Source of the DNA: an uncultured Bacteroidales bacterium
GTDB lineage: Bacteria; Bacteroidota; Bacteroidia; Bacteroidales; UBA932
NCBI GenBank assembly: GCA_946625485.1
Contig: CAMOTB010000002.1
Coordinates: 1-60,610, forward strand
Reading direction: 5' to 3'
Length of the DNA: 60,610 bases
Shown piece by piece: positions 43,288 through 52,336 of this stretch. The notes below the pieces were generated by a model. That model saw only the letters and a list, made by a program, of their open reading frames with translations, was not told the DNA's origin and did not search any database. Made by a program: the position numbers and the translations under genes. Every line of letters starts with the position of its first letter. Positions within the stretch are counted from its first letter, which is position 1.

Positions 43288-45108
43288 CTAGTCGTCGAAG
43301 TCTGCAAGGGACAGGTCCGCACCCTCCTTGTAGAAGCGCAGGCGGTCCACCTTGACCGTGACGGAACCGGCCGGAGCCGTGGTCTGGCTGTAGATGCGGA
43401 ACCAGTTCATCGCGCGCAGGTCTATCTCCCCACCGACGGCCGTGGCATCGGACAGCTTGAGATCCACCTTGTTCCAGCCGTTCTGGAGGGTCGGGAGTTT
43501 CCAGTTAAGTTCATTGGCGTCGGCCTTGCCGCCGCTTCCGATCTCGACCTGGCTGTCCACCCCGTTGACGGCGGAAGCGTCTGATACATAGAGCCAGAAC
43601 TGGAAGTGACCGCCCTCAAACGGAGTAGGTACGATCTCCGCGCCCCAGGTCTTCTGGAGTCGGAACCCGGAGGCCCCGTTGACCGTGGAGACGGCGCCTT
43701 CGCCTTCCTGGCAGTCGGTCTCATCGAGCGTCAGCGCTCCGGCGGACTGCCAGCCGGCGATGTCGTCACAACTTTCGATCATCGTCTTGTAGTAGAAACG
43801 GATCTCGTCGAATTTGACAGTCGTCGGACCATCGGTCTCATTGTTCTTGTAGAAACGGAACCAGTTGATGTTTCTGCGTCTTAAACCGCCGATATATGCA
43901 CCTCCCGGCAGAGACAGGTCCAGGGTCTGCCAGCCGTTGCGCAGCTCGAACATGCCGAAGGTCCAGGCACATTCCTCATCGTCGAAAATGCCGTTTGATC
44001 CGATTTCAATCTGGCCGTTGGCGTCACGCGGGAAATGCGAAGCGTCGGACACACTGAGGGTCAGGAGCATGTGACATCCCTCCGCAGGGATGGCAGTGAT
44101 ATCAATCGGTGGATTAATGCCGGTCTTATTCTCGCCTGCAGTCAGGAACTGCGTATACCCCTGACTCTCCGACGCCGGGTAGGAAACCGATACGACGCTG
44201 CCGTCTCCGGACTTGTAATCCTTGTCGTCGAAGTAGAACTGGGCCACACTCTTGTGCTTGTTGCTCTCCCACATGCTGAAGTATTTGGAATCGAAGATCC
44301 CCCAGCGCATGCCGAGCGGCTTATGCACGATCTCTTTCTTGACGATATGGAGCTTGACGGCCGGAGCGTAGTTCCACCGGGCGTTCACCACGGAGGTGTG
44401 GGCGCCGACGCGGACAAAGTAGTCTTTGTCGCTGTCCGAGTCTTGGAACATCGTCAGGGGCATCTTGAGCGTGAAAACCTGCGGCCCGTTCAGCACCTTG
44501 TTGACCTCCACGCTCTTGGTGGACTTGTCGCCGTAATAGTTGATGCTTTGGGAAACGTGCGGGGAGGGGTCGCAAAAGAGGCCGACCTCCTTGAGTTTAT
44601 CCTTGGTGGTGCATTCGACTTCGAACTGAGCGAGGACCCGCTGCTTGGCTTCGTCGAAGACGATGTCCTTGACAGTCACGCGGCACCACGGCCTCGCCTT
44701 GATCTCCATCTGCGTGTCACCGTTCAAATGAATGTATTTGAAGGGCTTGCCGGCAGTGTCAAGGGCCTCGCGGATGTCCGTGTCCTTACTGGATAGCTCC
44801 ACGGTGGAAGGGTCGAAGTTGGTCAGGTTGAACTGGACCCGGTAGTCGCCCTTGAAGAAGTTGTTGTCCCGGTAGGTGCCATCGGTCTTGAAGTTGAGGC
44901 GCCGGGTGTCGGCCTTCTCGTAGGCCATCTCGAACAACTCGATATAGGAACCCTCTCCGCCGACATCCTGAAGGATGAGCTCCCCAGTTTCGGCATCGGT
45001 CACCGAACCGTAAACGGCGGCATTGGGCTGCTCATAGTTGTCGCCCAGGCACCCGGTCAGGAGCGCCGTCAGCGGGACGAGAAAGAGGATGTGAAGTATC
45101 TTTTTCAT
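43288..45108 (-). CDS. DUF3823-like lipoprotein with two tandem glycan-binding-like modules
   Basis: A 606-residue lipoprotein (LTALLTGC) after SusD. The N-terminal half resembles DUF3823: DNYEQPNAAVYGSVTDAETGE, IELFEMAYEKADTRR and GTYRDNNFFKGDYRVQF. Two repeats of about 145 residues follow, sharing VSDAS, (Q)(I/V)EIGS.G, NGW..(L)DL.L, (I/M)NWFR.Y and (I/L)RFY. The related protein at 18872 lacks these repeats. The likely role is a surface glycan-binding protein of the SusE type. The start is the MKKILHI methionine; a start at 45120 is also in frame. It lies 13 bases after SusD. Confidence 0.8.
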   Translation of the reverse strand: MKKILHILFLVPLTALLTGCLGDNYEQPNAAVYGSVTDAETGELILQDVGGEGSYIELFEMAYEKADTRRLNFKTDGTYRDNNFFKGDYRVQFNLTNFDPSTVELSSKDTDIREALDTAGKPFKYIHLNGDTQMEIKARPWCRVTVKDIVFDEAKQRVLAQFEVECTTKDKLKEVGLFCDPSPHVSQSINYYGDKSTKSVEVNKVLNGPQVFTLKMPLTMFQDSDSDKDYFVRVGAHTSVVNARWNYAPAVKLHIVKKEIVHKPLGMRWGIFDSKYFSMWESNKHKSVAQFYFDDKDYKSGDGSVVSVSYPASESQGYTQFLTAGENKTGINPPIDITAIPAEGCHMLLTLSVSDASHFPRDANGQIEIGSNGIFDDEECAWTFGMFELRNGWQTLDLSLPGGAYIGGLRRRNINWFRFYKNNETDGPTTVKFDEIRFYYKTMIESCDDIAGWQSAGALTLDETDCQEGEGAVSTVNGASGFRLQKTWGAEIVPTPFEGGHFQFWLYVSDASAVNGVDSQVEIGSGGKADANELNWKLPTLQNGWNKVDLKLSDATAVGGEIDLRAMNWFRIYSQTTAPAGSVTVKVDRLRFYKEGADLSLADFDD

Positions 45109-45121
45109 ACGCTTTTCCATT

Positions 45122-47059
45122 TTATTGCTGAGGGTTCTTGACCAGGCCGGAGACATTCCAGCCAGGGATGCCGCGATAATAGAACTTGTCCTTGAACTTC
45201 AGGGGACCGGTGTACTGGACGTACTCGCGCACAAAGAAGTACTTGCCGTCCCTCAGGTCGAGGATCGGGGCGAGGGATCCGTGCCGGTAACTGTCGAAGA
45301 TCTGGTGATACTCTCTCCGGCGGACAAGATCCCAGTTGCGGGCGTTCTCCATCGCCAGTTCGGCGCGGCGCTCGCGCTGGACGTTCTCGGGCGTGGGATC
45401 GATGTCTACGGTATGACCGGCGCGGCGGCGGGTGCGGTTGAGGCACTCACGCGCCAGTCCCGCATCGCCCAGCCCGCTCTCGGCGTACGCCTCGGCGTAG
45501 TTGAGCAGGATCTCGGCGAAGCGGATATCGATCCAGTCGGTCGTGGACTCGTTCCAGACCGATCCGGAGGAGACGAAGTTGGGATCCATGTATTTCTTGA
45601 ACCCGAAGCCTGTGCGGGTGTTGTTGCCCAGATTGGTCGAATAGCCGGAGAAGAACTTGTTGTCGGCAGCACCGAACTGGTAGTGGACCTCTCCGTCCCA
45701 GCCCATGTACTGGGCTTTCATGTCGCCGGCGCGGTCCATGTGGATCTTGCCGTCCATGTCCACGACACCTGCCTGGATGACGATCTTGGTGTTTCGCCAG
45801 ATCGAACCGGGCAGGATGGTGACGGCGGCGAGACGGGCGTCCTTGCCCGCAAACATCTCTTGCGGATCGTCGAACTTGCGGTAAGGCCGGCTGCCGTTGT
45901 AGCCGTCATAGTCGAACCGGTCGCCGTCGTAGGTCACGAACTGGACACTCTCGCCGGGACGGTCGTACGTCTCGAAGTTTTCGGCGAAAGCCAGGGTGGG
46001 GTTCATACGGCCCGGGTGCGGCCAGGCGCCGCCCGTCTGTGCGGGCTGGCCCCAGACGTCCTGGTTGGTGCCGAACTTACGTCCTTTCTTGTAGAAACCC
46101 TTGACGAAAATGGACTCGCAGAGCGCATCCTCCGGCTTCTGGAACATGTGGATGTAATTATCCGTCGCTTCCTCGGGGCTCGATGGATTGGGCATGTAGA
46201 GGGAGAACTTGCCGCTTTCGATCAGCTCCTTGCTGCAGTCCAGGCAAGCCTGGTACCAGCGGTTCATGTCTTCCGGCGTAAAGCCGCCGACCATTCCCTT
46301 GTCCACGGCCTCGCCGGTGAGCGGGCAGCGGTCCCAGAACTTGGCCAGTGACGCGGCGTGGAGGGTTGCGCGGGACTTGTAAGCCAGCGCCGTATACCGG
46401 GTCGCCATCGTATGGTATCCGTTGTCCTGGTCGCTCAGCATTTTGGACGCCTTGTCGAAGCAACCGATGACATAATCCCAGGTCGCGACCTCGGTGCTGC
46501 GGGGGATCTTGAGCGACTCGATGTCGTTGATGTCACCCACTTCCTCGATGATGGGCAGGCCGCCGTAGCGCCGCGCCAGCGCGAAATAGATCTGGCCCCG
46601 GATGAACCAGGACTGGCCTTCCAGTTCCGTACGGGTCGTCTCGTCCACGGAATTCAGCCCCGGGATCAGGGCGGTGAATTCGTTGAGGTCGTGGAGCAGT
46701 TCGAAGGCGGTGTCCCACCACTGGTAGCAGTTGTCTCCCGGAACCTCGCAGAGCTCAGAGCCCATACAGTCATCGGTCAGGACCCAGGTGTAACGGCCGC
46801 TGTTGTTGGGTGCGCCGTCGTTGAAATGGAAGCCGTCGCGGTAGCCCTGGTCGGGGCAGGGTCTGCTCTCGCAGGTAAAGTCGAAGGCTTCGATGGGCAT
46901 TCTGTAATACAGGTTCGCCAGGAAGGCCTGGATGCCTTCCGGGGAGGAAACCACTTCGTCAGCCGAGACCTTGTTGGTCGGCCTCACGTCCAGGAATCCC
47001 TTGCAGCCCGTGCTCAGCGCCGCCGCAAGAATCAGTATGATGTATGCTGTCTTTTTCAT
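45122..47059 (-). CDS. SusD/RagB-family lipoprotein (modular lipoprotein locus)
   Basis: A 645-residue surface lipoprotein with signal AAALSTGC and the SusD opening KGFLDVRPTNKVSADEVVSS. Further features are WWDTAFELLHDLNEFTALIPG, LEGQSWFIRGQIYFALARRYGGLPII, IRFAEILLNYAEAYAESGLGD and VQRERRAELAMENARNWDLVRRREY. It lies 13 bases after its SusC partner and 13 bases before the DUF3823-like gene. Confidence 0.94.
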   Translation of the reverse strand: MKKTAYIILILAAALSTGCKGFLDVRPTNKVSADEVVSSPEGIQAFLANLYYRMPIEAFDFTCESRPCPDQGYRDGFHFNDGAPNNSGRYTWVLTDDCMGSELCEVPGDNCYQWWDTAFELLHDLNEFTALIPGLNSVDETTRTELEGQSWFIRGQIYFALARRYGGLPIIEEVGDINDIESLKIPRSTEVATWDYVIGCFDKASKMLSDQDNGYHTMATRYTALAYKSRATLHAASLAKFWDRCPLTGEAVDKGMVGGFTPEDMNRWYQACLDCSKELIESGKFSLYMPNPSSPEEATDNYIHMFQKPEDALCESIFVKGFYKKGRKFGTNQDVWGQPAQTGGAWPHPGRMNPTLAFAENFETYDRPGESVQFVTYDGDRFDYDGYNGSRPYRKFDDPQEMFAGKDARLAAVTILPGSIWRNTKIVIQAGVVDMDGKIHMDRAGDMKAQYMGWDGEVHYQFGAADNKFFSGYSTNLGNNTRTGFGFKKYMDPNFVSSGSVWNESTTDWIDIRFAEILLNYAEAYAESGLGDAGLARECLNRTRRRAGHTVDIDPTPENVQRERRAELAMENARNWDLVRRREYHQIFDSYRHGSLAPILDLRDGKYFFVREYVQYTGPLKFKDKFYYRGIPGWNVSGLVKNPQQ

Positions 47060-47072
47060 ATCCGTCCGTGCT

Positions 47073-50000
47073 TTAGAAGTTGAGGTTGATACCGGTGTTG
47101 AAGGTCATCATCAGCGGATAGTTCCAGCCGAGGTTCTGCTGGCCGGCCACTTTTTCGGGATCGAAGGCCTTGATGAAGCGGTTGCACCAGGTGAAGGGGT
47201 TATTGACGTTGACGAAGAGTCTCGCCTTGTCGATGTGGACCTTCTTCAGGAAACGCTTGTTGAAGGTATAGCCGAGCTCGACGTTCTTCAGACGCACGTA
47301 CGAGCAGTCTTTAAAGGTATAGGAACTGGCATAGTTGCGGTAGGGGTCCTTGTCCATCGTGCGGACGGCCGGGAAGAAGCCGGGGACCCAGGGGCTCTCG
47401 CTGTCGAAGATGTCCTCGTGGTGCCAGGAGTCCATCAGGTAGGCCGGCAGGTTGCCGCCCAGCCAGAAGGGCTCGGCGTACGGGCCGCTGTAGAAGGCCG
47501 TGAAGCCGGCGGCACCCTGGAAGAGGATGCTGAAGTCCAGCCCGCGCCAGTTGCCCGCCAGGGTGAGACCGTAGTTCCAGATCGGGGCGGCACCGGGGCT
47601 CAGGGAGATCGGGCGCATGTCGTCGCCATCGATCACGCCGTCGCCGTTGACGTCCTCGTAGATCCAGTCACCGGGCTGCATGTAGCGGTTGCCGGCACCC
47701 GTGTTATAGACGGGCGCGGCTTCGATTTCCTCGGCGGTCTGGAACTGTCCCTGGATGTTGTACACCCAGCCGAGGCCGCTCCAGCGGTAATCGTTCGCGC
47801 CGCGGTAGACGGACCAGGAACCGGTGTAGGGACCGTGCTCGATGTACATGTTCATCGTACGGCCGTAGGTGGCGTTGCCGCTGATCGAGTAGAAGAAATC
47901 GCCGAAGCGGTGCTGCCAGTCGAAGGAGAACTCGATGCCCTTGGTCCGGTTGCTGTTGAGGTTTTCCTGCGGGAACTTGGCGCCGAAGGTGTTCGGCAGG
48001 TCCACGCTGCGGGTCGCCAGCAGTCCGGTCTTATCTTTCTGGAAGACGTCCACCGTGAGGCTGAGCTTGTTGTCAAACAGGCCGATGTCGATGCCGATGT
48101 CAGCCATGTAGGACTTCAGCCAGGAGAGGTGCTCGTTGACAAGGGCGGGGCTGGTCACGCCGTTGGTGACGGCGCCCGGCGTGTATTCCCACCATCCGCC
48201 GCCGCCGATGCCGTAACCGGAAATCCACTGGAAAGCGTTGCCGGCGTCCTCACCCATGATGCCCCAGGAGGCGCGCAGCTTGAGGTTGCCGATCCACTTG
48301 ACGTTATTCTTGAACCAGTTCTCCTCGCTGATACGCCAGCCGGCGGAGATGACGGGGAAGGTTCCCCAGCGCACATCGGGGTGATAACGGTAAGAGCCGT
48401 CCCGGCGCACGGCGGCCTCCAGCAGGTACTTGCTGGCGTAGTCGTAGTTGATGCGGCCGATGAAACCGAGCTTACGCTGGTGGTCTTCATTACCGCCGGT
48501 GGTCTGGTCCTTGTCGCCCGCGTAGTCCAGCTCACCCTGGGTGAAGAAGTCGAAGTACTTGTTGATGCTGTTCCAATCGTTGTCGCGCACGATCGCCTCG
48601 AAGATGGCAGAGGCGCCGATATGGTGGTTCTTGATCTCCTTCTTGTAGTTGACCTGGGCCTGGTAGTTATAGACGTGGAGGTAGTTGTCGGAGTTCTTGA
48701 TCTGGACGTTGGGGTTCCAGTCCTCGTCCGCCACGGTTCCGGTGATCTCGTTGTAGGTGTACATCTTCCAGTTGCGCCGCAGGATCTTGGTCTGGGCGAA
48801 ACGCTTGTCGAAAGAGACCGTACCCTTCAGTTCGAGCCCCTCCAGCCAGGTAGGGGAGTACGTGAGGGTGAAGACGGACTGGATCGCATTGTTGATGTAG
48901 TGGTGGTAACCGCCCTGCGAGACATAGGACTGGGCCACCGGGTTGTATGACTGTCCGTCCTTGACCCCGTTGAAATAAGGCCAGTCATTGAACGGCGCCA
49001 CATCCAGGGTCGCGAAGACCGGCTTGTAGGGGAGGGAGCAGATGGCGCCGCGGAAGACGTTGAACATGTCCGCGGCCGGGTCCCAGCGGTCGTCCATGTA
49101 GCCGGATACGTTGGCCGACAGCTTGAGGTCCTTCGCGAGGTCGGCGGTGACGACGCTGCGGAAGCTCCACTTGTCATAGTTGATGTCGCCGGACTTGAGC
49201 AGGCCGTTGTCGGTCGAGTAGTTGACGTTGAAATAATACTTCACGCCCTTGACGCCGCCGTCAGCCGACAGGGAGTATTCCTGGCGGGCCGAGAACTTCT
49301 TGCAGGTGGCGTCATACCAGTCGGTGGACTCGTGGTGGATGATCTTGCCGTCCTTGCCGAAGGTGTCCTCTCCCGTGCGCCAGGCCTCCAGTTCCTCCGG
49401 GGAGATGTACTCCGGGTCGCCTGCGTTGATGTTGGCGGCGTTGCGCAGCCAATAGTACTCATAGCCGTTGGCCATGCGCACGCGGTCGGTCGGGGTGGAG
49501 AAACCCATGTTGGCGTTGAACTGGAAGCGCGCCGTGCCGTGGTGGCTGCCGGACTTGGTCGTCACGATGATGACGCCGTTACCGGCATTGATGCCGTAGA
49601 TGGCAGCGGATGCGTCCTTCAGGACCGTGAAGGTCTCGATGTCTTCCGGGTTGAGCTTGTTGAAGTCCGTTCCGTCGCGGTTGATGCCGTCGATGATGTA
49701 GAGCGGACCGCCGAAGCCGCGGATGTTGATCGAGTGGTCGTAGGCGCCCGGGGTGGCGGTGTTGTTACGGATGTTCAGGCCGGACACCTTTCCCTGGAGC
49801 TTGGTCACGAGGTCGTTGGCGGTGGTGGTCAGGATCTCCTTGCTGGAGACGTTGGTCACCGAGCCGGTGATGACGGCCTTCTTCTGGACGCCGTATCCGA
49901 CGACCACGCTCTCCTCGAGGTTCTCGTGGTCTTCCATCAGCGTGAGTTTGAGCCCCGTGGCTCCCTTGGCCTTGAAGGTGTAGGGGAGGTAGCCCAGGCA

Positions 50001-50228
50001 GGTCACCTTCACCTCGGCGCCGGAGGGGACGCTGAGGCTGAACTTGCCGTCGAGGTCCGTGATGGCGTTGGCATTGCCCGGGCCGATCAGGACGGCGCCG
50101 GGGATGGGCTCGCCCTGGTTGTCCATCACCGTACCGGCGACGCGTACATTCTGCGCATGCGCCGGTGCCCACGCGCACAGAAGCGCAAGGCCCAGCAGGA
50201 CTTGAAATAGTTTTTTCATTAGCTTCAT
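47073..50228 (-). CDS. SusC/RagA-family TonB-dependent transporter (modular lipoprotein locus)
   Basis: Importer of 1051 residues: signal peptide ending AHAQ, regulatory-like domain (VRVAGTVMDNQGEPIPGAVL), ESVVVGYGVQKKAVITGSVTNVSS, plug with TFTVLKDASAAIYGINAGNGVI, and a barrel ending FNTGINLNF. It leads a four-gene operon with SusD and two surface lipoproteins. Two shared operator elements lie within 50 bases upstream, over the predicted start site and leader. The second in-frame ATG (50219, MKKLFQ) gives a more usual signal peptide and is an alternative start. Confidence 0.95.
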   Translation of the reverse strand: MKLMKKLFQVLLGLALLCAWAPAHAQNVRVAGTVMDNQGEPIPGAVLIGPGNANAITDLDGKFSLSVPSGAEVKVTCLGYLPYTFKAKGATGLKLTLMEDHENLEESVVVGYGVQKKAVITGSVTNVSSKEILTTTANDLVTKLQGKVSGLNIRNNTATPGAYDHSINIRGFGGPLYIIDGINRDGTDFNKLNPEDIETFTVLKDASAAIYGINAGNGVIIVTTKSGSHHGTARFQFNANMGFSTPTDRVRMANGYEYYWLRNAANINAGDPEYISPEELEAWRTGEDTFGKDGKIIHHESTDWYDATCKKFSARQEYSLSADGGVKGVKYYFNVNYSTDNGLLKSGDINYDKWSFRSVVTADLAKDLKLSANVSGYMDDRWDPAADMFNVFRGAICSLPYKPVFATLDVAPFNDWPYFNGVKDGQSYNPVAQSYVSQGGYHHYINNAIQSVFTLTYSPTWLEGLELKGTVSFDKRFAQTKILRRNWKMYTYNEITGTVADEDWNPNVQIKNSDNYLHVYNYQAQVNYKKEIKNHHIGASAIFEAIVRDNDWNSINKYFDFFTQGELDYAGDKDQTTGGNEDHQRKLGFIGRINYDYASKYLLEAAVRRDGSYRYHPDVRWGTFPVISAGWRISEENWFKNNVKWIGNLKLRASWGIMGEDAGNAFQWISGYGIGGGGWWEYTPGAVTNGVTSPALVNEHLSWLKSYMADIGIDIGLFDNKLSLTVDVFQKDKTGLLATRSVDLPNTFGAKFPQENLNSNRTKGIEFSFDWQHRFGDFFYSISGNATYGRTMNMYIEHGPYTGSWSVYRGANDYRWSGLGWVYNIQGQFQTAEEIEAAPVYNTGAGNRYMQPGDWIYEDVNGDGVIDGDDMRPISLSPGAAPIWNYGLTLAGNWRGLDFSILFQGAAGFTAFYSGPYAEPFWLGGNLPAYLMDSWHHEDIFDSESPWVPGFFPAVRTMDKDPYRNYASSYTFKDCSYVRLKNVELGYTFNKRFLKKVHIDKARLFVNVNNPFTWCNRFIKAFDPEKVAGQQNLGWNYPLMMTFNTGINLNF

Positions 50229-50233
50229 CGATT

Positions 50234-50249
50234 AGTGTATCGGTTGACT
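50234..50249. promoter_or_regulatory. Shared operator element, site c1
   Basis: AGTGTATCGGTTGACT: outer arms AGT and ACT are intact around a CpG centre. It lies 5 bases upstream of the first SusC ATG, 25 bases from site c2. Confidence 0.55.
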
Positions 50250-50258
50250 AAATAGGTA

Positions 50259-50274
50259 GGTGTATCGATTGACT
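50259..50274. promoter_or_regulatory. Shared operator element, site c2
   Basis: GGTGTATCGATTGACT, with the ATCGAT core. It starts 2 bases beyond the -7 box of the SusC promoter, over the predicted start site, matching the geometry of site a. Confidence 0.6.
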
Positions 50275-50276
50275 TG

Positions 50277-50308
50277 TAAAGATAACACAATCTTTTGATA
50301 AAATACAA
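50277..50308 (-). promoter_or_regulatory. Promoter of the SusC/SusD/modular lipoprotein operon
   Basis: Minus strand TTG (50308-50306), 21 bases, then TATCTTTA (50284-50277), one mismatch from TAnnTTTG. The position just upstream of operator c2 supports the call. Confidence 0.55.
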
Positions 50309-50323
50309 TACCTTCGGGCGCTT

Positions 50324-52336
50324 TTATTCGAAGCGGATGCGACGCGCTCCGACGAGCTCCCCGTGGCGCAGGGACCGCCCTTGCAGCGGGCGGCCGTCCA
50401 GGGCGATCCGGTTGGTCTGTGCCCGGCGTTTTTCGATCCGCACCGGGTGATCCTTCAGACGCAAGATCACCCGGTCGAACAGCGGTGTAAAGAGCTCATA
50501 GCGGTCCGTCCCGACGCAGACCGGGTACAGGCCCATCTGGCAGAACAGGTACCAGGCGCTCATCGTGCCGTCGTCTTCGTCCATTTCAGGGGCATAGCCG
50601 TCTACGGTGTTGCGGAAGGCGCGTCCGATATAGGGTGTCGGGAATTCGGCGTTGCCGCCGTACAGGTGAACCATCTGTTCGTCAGTCAGCAGCGCCCGGA
50701 CCAGGGAGTCCGTCTTCCCAGGCCGGCCGAAGAGGTTGAACAGGAAGGGCGTCTGGATGTCGGGCTCGTTGCCCTGGTTGAAGAGGTGGCGGACAAAGAA
50801 TTCCTCCAGTTCGTCAGCGAGGGTCTCTTTCCCGTGCCAGGCGCTCATCCGGTCGGCATACACGGGCATGGCCCAGCGGTACTGCCAGCGCGTGCCCTGA
50901 TACATGCCGTTGCCCCGCATCTGGGCGAAACGCCCGTCGATGGTCATGAATTCCCGCTTCCAGGTAGCCTCGAAGAGGGAGTCCGACTCGGCGGCATAGC
51001 GCGCCTGCGCCTCCTTGTCACCGATGATGCCGGCGATCTCGGAAAGGGCCCAGAGGTCATAGACCGTCTCCATCTTCTGGTCCGGCGCGTTGCGGGTGAG
51101 GCCGTTCCGGGCGCCCGGAACACGGCCTTCGTCAGCTTCTGCGACCATCCCGGGGAAGGCTGCAGCGAGGTCGAAACCCCGGATCCCCTTGCGCCAGGCA
51201 TCCAGCAGGGTGACCTGCGAGTGTTCGGTACGCACCGTCGGTACCGGCTCGGACATCGTGGCCCAGTTGCGTTTGCCGGTCTGGTAGAGGCTGACCAGCG
51301 AGCGGCAGATATCGGAGGAGGTCTCCGGGAAGAGCAGGGTGATCAGCGGGAACTTGGTCCGGAAGGTGTCCCACATGCTCCAGCCGCTGTAGAATGTCCA
51401 TCCGTTCGCCTCCCGGACGAGGCCGTCCGTGCCCCGGTAACGGCCGCCGAATGTGGCGTGGAAGGGGCTGAGGCAGACCCGGTAGAGTCCGGTATAAAAA
51501 AGTGTGCGCTGTTCCTCTGTATTGCCGCGCACATCCACGTGGCCCAGGATTGCGTCCCAGGCGCGGGCCGCCTCCTGCCGCAAGGAATCGAAGCGGCGCG
51601 AGGCGATGGCGGCCAATTCGTCCGCCGCGGAGCGCTCGTCGATGGAAGAGAGCCCGATGCGCACTTCGACGGCCGGGACGCTGAAACGCAGCCGGGCCGT
51701 TGTTGCATCCGAAGCCTCTACGGTGAAGGGCTGGTCCGTCTCCAAGTAAAAGTACAGGCGGTAGGCGCCGAAATTGCAGACCGTCGAACTCTCCACCCAG
51801 CCTTCGAAATGCCTGTCATCCAACTGCTTCCAGGCGCATTGGCTGCGTCTGGGATCGATGGCGGAGTTGAAGTCGACGCTCAGGCAGCGTCCGCTCTCCG
51901 CCCCGAAAACGTACTGTTCGGCTGCGCAGTGCAGCGTAGCGGTCAGGCGTATCCGGGTTCCGTCGTCCAGCCCCGTCTCATAGTAGCCTGGGACCGCACG
52001 TTCCGTTTCCTTGACGATGCGGAGCTCCTGCTCCGGTCCGGCCGGAAAAATCCGCAGGTTGCCGCCGGTCCCGTCGCCGCCGGTCCCGCTCATCCGGGTC
52101 ACGGAGAAGCCGCGGATGCAGGGGTCGTCGTAGTCATAGCCCGAATGGGTGACGGCCCGGGTGTCGGGCCCCACGCTCGCGAGTCCGAAGGGAAGCTGTG
52201 CGGCGGGGCTGACCTGCCCGTGGTCTCCGGCCGTGCCCATGAAGAGATTGACTGGCCGCGGTTTGCCGGTGCCCGTCATCGTCCACGCGCTGCCAAGCGC
52301 GAGCGCCAGAAAGAGGGTGCAGATCCGTCTCATCAT
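50324..52336 (-). CDS. GH92-family alpha-mannosidase, divergent
   Basis: A 670-residue exported enzyme (signal MRRICTLFLALALGSAWT). GH92 landmarks: LFMGTAGDHGQVSPAAQLPFGL at the N terminus, GWSMWDTFRTKFPLITLLFPE, the catalytic-acid segment QGNEPDIQTPFLFNLFG, and MDEDDGTMSAWYLFCQMGLYPV in place of GNDDCGQMSAW, with the acidic residues kept. Differences around both motifs suggest another linkage or substrate than the upstream GH92. The track's 70-residue extension overlaps the upstream gene; the real start ATGATG overlaps its TGA stop by 4 bases, indicating coupled translation. Last gene of the mannose operon. Confidence 0.88.
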   Translation of the reverse strand: MMRRICTLFLALALGSAWTMTGTGKPRPVNLFMGTAGDHGQVSPAAQLPFGLASVGPDTRAVTHSGYDYDDPCIRGFSVTRMSGTGGDGTGGNLRIFPAGPEQELRIVKETERAVPGYYETGLDDGTRIRLTATLHCAAEQYVFGAESGRCLSVDFNSAIDPRRSQCAWKQLDDRHFEGWVESSTVCNFGAYRLYFYLETDQPFTVEASDATTARLRFSVPAVEVRIGLSSIDERSAADELAAIASRRFDSLRQEAARAWDAILGHVDVRGNTEEQRTLFYTGLYRVCLSPFHATFGGRYRGTDGLVREANGWTFYSGWSMWDTFRTKFPLITLLFPETSSDICRSLVSLYQTGKRNWATMSEPVPTVRTEHSQVTLLDAWRKGIRGFDLAAAFPGMVAEADEGRVPGARNGLTRNAPDQKMETVYDLWALSEIAGIIGDKEAQARYAAESDSLFEATWKREFMTIDGRFAQMRGNGMYQGTRWQYRWAMPVYADRMSAWHGKETLADELEEFFVRHLFNQGNEPDIQTPFLFNLFGRPGKTDSLVRALLTDEQMVHLYGGNAEFPTPYIGRAFRNTVDGYAPEMDEDDGTMSAWYLFCQMGLYPVCVGTDRYELFTPLFDRVILRLKDHPVRIEKRRAQTNRIALDGRPLQGRSLRHGELVGARRIRFE

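Noticed and set aside
46932-48950. 672-residue plus-strand ORF
   Set aside because: Antisense to SusC and SusD of the modular lipoprotein locus; same shadow composition.
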